Shown here: positions 14,786-17,525 of the stretch, piece by piece
How the letters are laid out: every line of letters starts with the position of its first letter
How positions within the stretch are numbered: the stretch's first letter is position 1
NCBI GenBank assembly: GCA_903847285.1
Contig: CAINDH010000140.1
Location: forward strand, 1 to 17,525
DNA length: 17,525 bases
Reading direction: 5' to 3'
Source of the DNA: an uncultured Verrucomicrobia subdivision 3 bacterium
GTDB lineage: Bacteria > Verrucomicrobiota > Verrucomicrobiae > Limisphaerales > UBA11358
Position numbers and translations under genes: made by a program
Notes under the pieces: generated by a model
Seen by the model: only the letters and a program-made list of their open reading frames with translations
What the model was told of the DNA's origin: nothing
The model's database searches: none

Positions 14786-15593
14786 TTACTGAGAGCTTCG
14801 TTTAAAAACTTTTCCCATATCCGCCTGGTCCACCGGCTTGATGAGCATCTCGTCAATGTTGACGTGCGGTTGACGGCTGGCGACCCAGACTAAAATTTCC
14901 GCGATGTCCGTGGCGACGAGCGGGTTTGTGCCTGCGTAAAGTTCCTTCGCTCGCTTCGCATCACCTTTGAAACGCACGAGCGCAAATTCGGTTTCCGCCA
15001 ATCCCGGATCAATCGAGCTGACACGGATACCGCTGCCGAACAGTTCGTGCCGCAGCACGCGTGTGATTTGCAATTCGCCCGCTTTCGCCGCGCAATACGC
15101 CGAGCTACCCGCGTAAGCCGCCCGCGCAGCGAGCGAGCCGATGTTCAAAATGCTCGCGCCGTCGTCACGGGGCAGCAACGGCAGCGCCGCGCGCGTCACG
15201 CGCAGCACGCCGAGAACATTCGTCTGTAACATCGCCTCCCAGTCCGCGTCCTTGCCCTCTGCCACCGTGTCCGTGCCGTGCGCGCCACCAGCGTTGTTGA
15301 TGAGGACGTGGAGGTGGTTTTTGATTTTAGATTTTGGATTGCCGAATTTTTTATTCGCCCAGTTAAAAAACGTTTCGACGCTGTCGGTGCTGCTGACATC
15401 CAGCGGATGAAAGTGCGCTTCTGTAGCGCCGGATTTTTTTTGCGTCCGCCGCAACTTTTTTCAAACGGTCAACCCGCCGTGCGCCGAGCAGCAACTTTGC
15501 GCCTTCCGCCGCGAACGCCGTTGCCGCCGCTGCGCCAAAGCCGCTGGACGCGCCAGTGATGAGAACCCATTTATTTTTCAGCGAGAATTTCAT
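14786..15593 (-). pseudogene. Frameshifted short-chain dehydrogenase (SDR, YdfG-like)
   Basis: Two minus-strand frames make one SDR of about 268 residues. The first (start ATG 15591-15593) has the NAD(P)-binding Thr-Gly-Ala-Ser-Ser-Gly-Phe-Gly and Gly-Ala-Arg-Arg, the latter suggesting NADPH. The second has Asn-Asn-Ala-Gly, the Ile-Gly-Ser serine, the catalytic Tyr-Cys-Ala-Ala-Lys, and a C-terminus (Asp-Pro-Gly-Leu-Ala-Glu-Thr-Glu-Phe ... Val-Arg-Phe-Lys-Gly-Asp) close to E. coli YdfG, an NADP-dependent 3-hydroxy acid / L-allo-threonine dehydrogenase. The frames part at a run of eight T on the plus strand (15434-15441). Removing one base gives Ala-Asp-Ala-Lys-Lys-Ser-Gly-Ala-Thr-Glu-Ala-His and a continuous protein. 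The cause may be a real mutation, a sequencing error, or slippage that restores frame. Its stop faces the LptF/LptG-type gene; an imperfect hairpin with a T-rich loop (14757-14777) lies between them, without a good U-tract. Confidence 0.88.
15319..15339. repeat. Three heptamer repeats (TTTNGAT) inside the SDR gene
   Basis: TTTTGAT, TTTAGAT and TTTGGAT follow head to tail. On the coding strand they read ATCCAAA, ATCTAAA and ATCAAAA and encode Asn-Pro-Lys-Ser-Lys-Ile-Lys-Asn in frame, between the helix after the cofactor site and the Asn-Asn-Ala-Gly motif, where relatives such as YdfG have no such stretch. It looks like a short tandem repeat that grew or inserted in frame. Confidence 0.55.
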
Positions 15594-15665
15594 GGCGTGA
15601 TTATTTTCGGGTTGTGGTTCAAGGGGGAAGTTTTGCGGGAAAATTATTTACCGTATTGCAGAGTT

Positions 15666-15725
15666 GTAGTGCCGAGCGTTGTTGACTTGTCCTCGAAGCG
15701 CGGCGGCAGGCTTGGTTTTCACTAC
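15666..15725. repeat. Possible 60-bp palindromic-tip element between the SDR and tRNA-Ala genes
   Basis: The segment begins GTAGTG and ends CACTAC, exact inverted copies, with a GC-rich interior containing GACTTGTCCTCGAAGC. Intergenic elements with similar tips and a 'ctTGTCCTCG' core are, from memory, dispersed in some Verrucomicrobiota genomes. Only one copy is in this window, so repeat status is unproven. The rest of 15594-15739 shows nothing else definite. Confidence 0.3.
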
Positions 15726-15739
15726 GTTTTAGCGAGGGA

Positions 15740-15815
15740 TGGTGGAGCCTAGGAGGCTCGAACTCCTGACCTTCTCATTGCGAACGAGACGCTCTACCAA
15801 CTGAGCTAAGACCCC
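15740..15815 (-). tRNA. tRNA-Ala (anticodon CGC)
   Basis: The minus strand folds into a full cloverleaf of 76 bases including an encoded CCA end (15740-15742). The acceptor stem GGGGTCT pairs with AGGCTCC and contains the G3-U70 wobble that identifies alanine tRNAs. The D arm is GCTC ... GAGC, the anticodon loop TTCGCAA (anticodon CGC, reading GCG), and the T arm has GTTCGAGCC. The discriminator base is A. Confidence 0.96.
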
Positions 15816-16020
15816 ATCCACCAAAATCGCATCGCTAACTGATGACTGTGCTCGACGTTTTTTCATCAGGCAACTTTGCCATCCAAGTCAAGCACGGCTG
15901 ATTATGCCCGCTACGGAAACAAGGGCAAGAATTTTCAACTTTGGGATGCGCACGGATTTGCAAAATAGGCTGATAGACCTTGCCGACAAGCGCGGCAACA
16001 CCGCGCGCGACGCTGTGTGA

Positions 16021-16040
16021 TTTTGCCACCACGGGCAAAA
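16021..16040. promoter_or_regulatory. Dyad TTTTGCC-N6-GGCAAAA, possible activator site
   Basis: Perfect 7-bp arms separated by 6 bases, centred about 150 bases upstream of the start predicted for the sigma-54-like promoter. That is the usual distance for an enhancer-binding activator. It does not match the enterobacterial NtrC consensus closely, so the binding protein is unknown. Confidence 0.3.
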
Positions 16041-16081
16041 ATCGCCAGCACCTTGGCTCGCCTGCGACGCTTCAGAATAAA

Positions 16082-16110
16082 TTCTGCCCGCAAAATTTTC
16101 GTTTCTGCCC
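16082..16110 (+). repeat. Direct repeat TTCTGCCC x2, 21 bases apart
   Basis: TTCTGCCC occurs at 16082-16089 and 16103-16110. The 21-base period is two turns of B-DNA, so two protein copies could bind on the same face. The repeats lie about 50-75 bases upstream of the sigma-54-like promoter. Confidence 0.3.
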
Positions 16111-16157
16111 TGTAAAAACCGACTGTGGATAATTCGCCGTGCAAAATTCTTGCGGTG

Positions 16158-16173
16158 TGGCACTCACCCTGCT
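16158..16173 (+). promoter_or_regulatory. Sigma-54 (-24/-12) promoter candidate for the glutamine synthetase gene
   Basis: TGGCAC (16158-16163), five bases, then CTGCT (16169-16173). This differs from the consensus TGGCAC-N5-TTGCW at one base, and the invariant GG and GC are exactly 10 bases apart. The start would be near 16184, giving a leader of about 67 bases. Sigma-54 control is classic for nitrogen assimilation genes, which fits the gene downstream. Confidence 0.6.
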
Positions 16174-16196
16174 AAAAAACCGCGCATCACAGGTTC

Positions 16197-16210
16197 ATCC
16201 AACGTTGGAT
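16197..16210. promoter_or_regulatory. 14-bp perfect palindrome in the glutamine synthetase leader
   Basis: ATCCAACGTTGGAT is its own reverse complement. It lies 41 bases before the ATG and about 13-26 bases downstream of the predicted sigma-54 start, where a repressor could block transcription. One palindrome of this length is expected by chance in a window this size; the position is what makes it notable. Confidence 0.35.
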
Positions 16211-16250
16211 TGGATTTCTGTTTCACTGACCACAACTACAACACACGACC

Positions 16251-17291
16251 ATGGCCAAATATAAATTAGAATACCTCTGGCTCGACGGCTACGAACCCGT
16301 CGCCAACCTACGCGGCAAAACTCAAATCAAGGAGTTCGCCAAATTTCCGAAACTCGAAGAACTCCCGATGTGGGGTTTTGACGGCAGTTCGACGCGCCAA
16401 GCCGAAGGCCGCACGTCTGATTGCATGCTCAAGCCCGTTGCCGTTTATCCCGACACCACCCGCAAAAACGGCGTGCTCGTAATGTGCGAAGTCATGATGC
16501 CGGACGGCAAGACGCCACATCCGAGCAACGCCCGCGCGACCATTCTCGATGACCCCGGCGCTTGGTTCGGTTTCGAGCAGGAATATTTTCTCTACAATGA
16601 CGGCGTGCCGCTGGGCTTTCCCAAAGGCGGCGGCTATCCGTATCCGCAAGGTCTTTACTACACCGGTGTCGGCTACGACGCAGTCGGCTGCATCGCACGC
16701 GAAATCGTTGAGAAGCACCTCGATCTCTGTCTCGATGCCGGTATCAATCACGAAGGCATCAATGCCGAAGTGGCCAAGGGCCAGTGGGAATTCCAGATTT
16801 TCGGCAAAGGCTCCAAGCACGCCGCTGACCAAATGTGGGTGGCCCGCTACCTTCTCATGCGCCTCTGCGAAAGCTACGGCGTGGACGTGAACTTCCACTG
16901 CAAACCCCTCGGCAAAGACGTGGATTGGAACGGTTCCGGCATGCACTCCAACTTCTCTACCACGCACCTACGCGAAGTTGGCGGCAAAGAATACTTTGAA
17001 GCCCTCATGGCCGCGTTCGATAAATATAAAAACGAACACATCGCCGTGTATGGCCCGGACAATCATCTCCGCCTTACCGGTCTGCATGAAACGCAGTCCA
17101 TCGACAAATTCAACTACGGCGTTGCGAACCGCGGCGCGTCCATTCGCGTTCCGCACAGCTTCGTTAACAACGGCTATAAAGGCTACTTGGAAGACCGTCG
17201 TCCAAACTCGCAGGGCGACCCCTACAAGATTGCCAGCCGCATCTTGCAGACCATAGCCACCGTGCCCACCGGCAAGAAGGCCAAGAAGTAA
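16251..17291 (+). CDS. glnII: Glutamine synthetase, type II (eukaryote-like GSII)
   Basis: 346 residues, the length of GSII rather than the 450-470 of GSI. It makes glutamine from glutamate, ammonia and ATP in the cytosol. Motifs: Gly-Phe-Asp-Gly-Ser-Ser-Thr (42-48) of the beta-grasp domain; Gly-Phe-Glu-Gln-Glu-Tyr-Phe with metal ligands E109 and E111; Gly-Ile-Asn-Ala-Glu and Gln-Trp-Glu-Phe-Gln (E173, E180); Asn-Gly-Ser-Gly-Met-His (227-232, H232); Asn-Arg-Gly-Ala-Ser-Ile-Arg (R294, R299); and Leu-Glu-Asp-Arg-Arg-Pro (E314). All expected catalytic residues are present. GSII lacks the adenylylated Tyr loop of GSI, so control should be transcriptional; a sigma-54-like promoter lies upstream. 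The C-terminus is a short Lys-rich tail. GSII is known from eukaryotes, rhizobia, actinomycetes and Verrucomicrobiota. The start ATG begins the conserved Met-Ala-Lys-Tyr-Lys-Leu-Glu-Tyr. Confidence 0.96.
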   Translation: MAKYKLEYLWLDGYEPVANLRGKTQIKEFAKFPKLEELPMWGFDGSSTRQAEGRTSDCMLKPVAVYPDTTRKNGVLVMCEVMMPDGKTPHPSNARATILDDPGAWFGFEQEYFLYNDGVPLGFPKGGGYPYPQGLYYTGVGYDAVGCIAREIVEKHLDLCLDAGINHEGINAEVAKGQWEFQIFGKGSKHAADQMWVARYLLMRLCESYGVDVNFHCKPLGKDVDWNGSGMHSNFSTTHLREVGGKEYFEALMAAFDKYKNEHIAVYGPDNHLRLTGLHETQSIDKFNYGVANRGASIRVPHSFVNNGYKGYLEDRRPNSQGDPYKIASRILQTIATVPTGKKAKK

Positions 17292-17317
17292 CTCAACCTC
17301 CAGTGATTGAACTGGGC

Positions 17318-17350
17318 AACGGCGCGAACGCAAGTTCGCGCCGTTTTTTT
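17318..17350 (+). terminator. Rho-independent terminator of the glutamine synthetase gene
   Basis: A perfect 12-bp stem (17318-17329 with 17334-17345) with a GCAA tetraloop, followed by T residues to 17350. It starts 26 bases after the stop codon. Confidence 0.9.
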
Positions 17351-17367
17351 GTATTCGAAATCCACAC

Positions 17368-17395
17368 TTGCCGCCGAGAAAAAATTTGCTAGATT
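17368..17395 (+). promoter_or_regulatory. Promoter-like site for tRNA-Lys
   Basis: TTGCCG (17368-17373), a 16-base spacer, then TAGATT (17390-17395) preceded by TGC (extended -10). The start would be near 17402, about 37 bases before the mature tRNA. The same TTGCCG ... TGCTAG arrangement precedes grpE. Confidence 0.45.
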
Positions 17396-17438
17396 CGCCC
17401 TCCATTTCGCCGCACCGGTTGGCGGCGGATGGTCGGTG

Positions 17439-17513
<75 letters not shown>

Positions 17514-17525
17514 CCTCTCAACTCC

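Larger units (their letters stand above)
15816..16250. other. 435-base intergenic region with glutamine synthetase control signals
   Basis: No credible coding sequence is present. Short minus-strand ORFs here (up to 91 codons) have no recognisable motif and no codon signature. The segment holds, from left to right, a 7-bp dyad (16021-16040), two TTCTGCCC direct repeats 21 bases apart (16082-16110), an exact DnaA-box 9-mer (16124-16132), a sigma-54-like promoter (16158-16173) and a 14-bp palindrome (16197-16210). These are described separately below. Confidence 0.6.

Noticed and set aside
15835..16163. Overlapping short minus-strand ORFs (67-91 codons) between tRNA-Ala and the glutamine synthetase gene
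   Set aside because: No motif, no plausible start context, and they overlap the regulatory elements. Codon composition looks random.
16308..16967. 219-codon minus-strand ORF
   Set aside because: Antisense to the highly conserved glutamine synthetase gene, with no recognisable domain.

Overview
The window reads as chromosomal DNA of a free-living member of the Verrucomicrobiota, most like the Pedosphaera/Limisphaerales group. This is inferred from four things: secreted enzymes built from Ig-like, fibronectin-like and beta-strand repeat domains very rich in Thr-Asn pairs; a C-terminal domain with a Leu-Gln-x-x-Thr-Asn...Trp-Thr core; a eukaryote-like type II glutamine synthetase; and a small basic protein ending in a Ser-Pro-Ala-Ala-Arg...Gln-Arg-Ala-Arg-Trp motif. 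No start codon in the window has a convincing Shine-Dalgarno sequence. No homology search was possible, so the assignment rests on recognised motifs only.

Layout. Bases 1-513 hold broken or partial coding material: the C-terminus of an unknown gene, a short PD-(D/E)XK-like ORF, and what looks like the tail of a Ser/Thr protein kinase. A strong bidirectional hairpin terminator (529-569) separates this from a minus-strand pair: a small basic protein and an M20-family dipeptidase. A small exported Lys-rich protein (2413-2727) has its own terminator. The plus-strand run grpE - dnaJ - rsmE (2840-5363) is housekeeping: Hsp70 co-chaperones and a 16S rRNA methyltransferase.

Bases 5440-13395 form a pectin-utilisation cluster: a rhamnogalacturonan acetylesterase-like SGNH hydrolase (CE12), a modular PL1 pectate lyase, and a 1533-residue modular pectin methylesterase (CE8). 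Together they would deacetylate, demethylate and cleave pectin outside the cytoplasm. It closes with a strong terminator, followed by an LptF/LptG-type permease (TTG start). Facing it on the minus strand is a YdfG-like short-chain dehydrogenase broken by one extra base in a run of eight A/T. A tRNA-Ala(CGC) follows on the minus strand.

The 435-base gap before the glutamine synthetase gene carries the best regulatory signal: a near-consensus sigma-54 (-24/-12) site, a 14-bp palindrome downstream of it, and dyad and direct repeats upstream. This would tie the gene to nitrogen control. The window ends with the terminator of that gene and a tRNA-Lys(CTT) with its own promoter-like site.

I found no CRISPR array, insertion sequence, phage or toxin-antitoxin module, and no convincing new multi-gene system. 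The most interesting points are the sigma-54 region, the altered active-site motif and architecture of the giant pectinesterase, the dehydrogenase frameshift with its heptamer insertion, and the leaderless-looking promoters.
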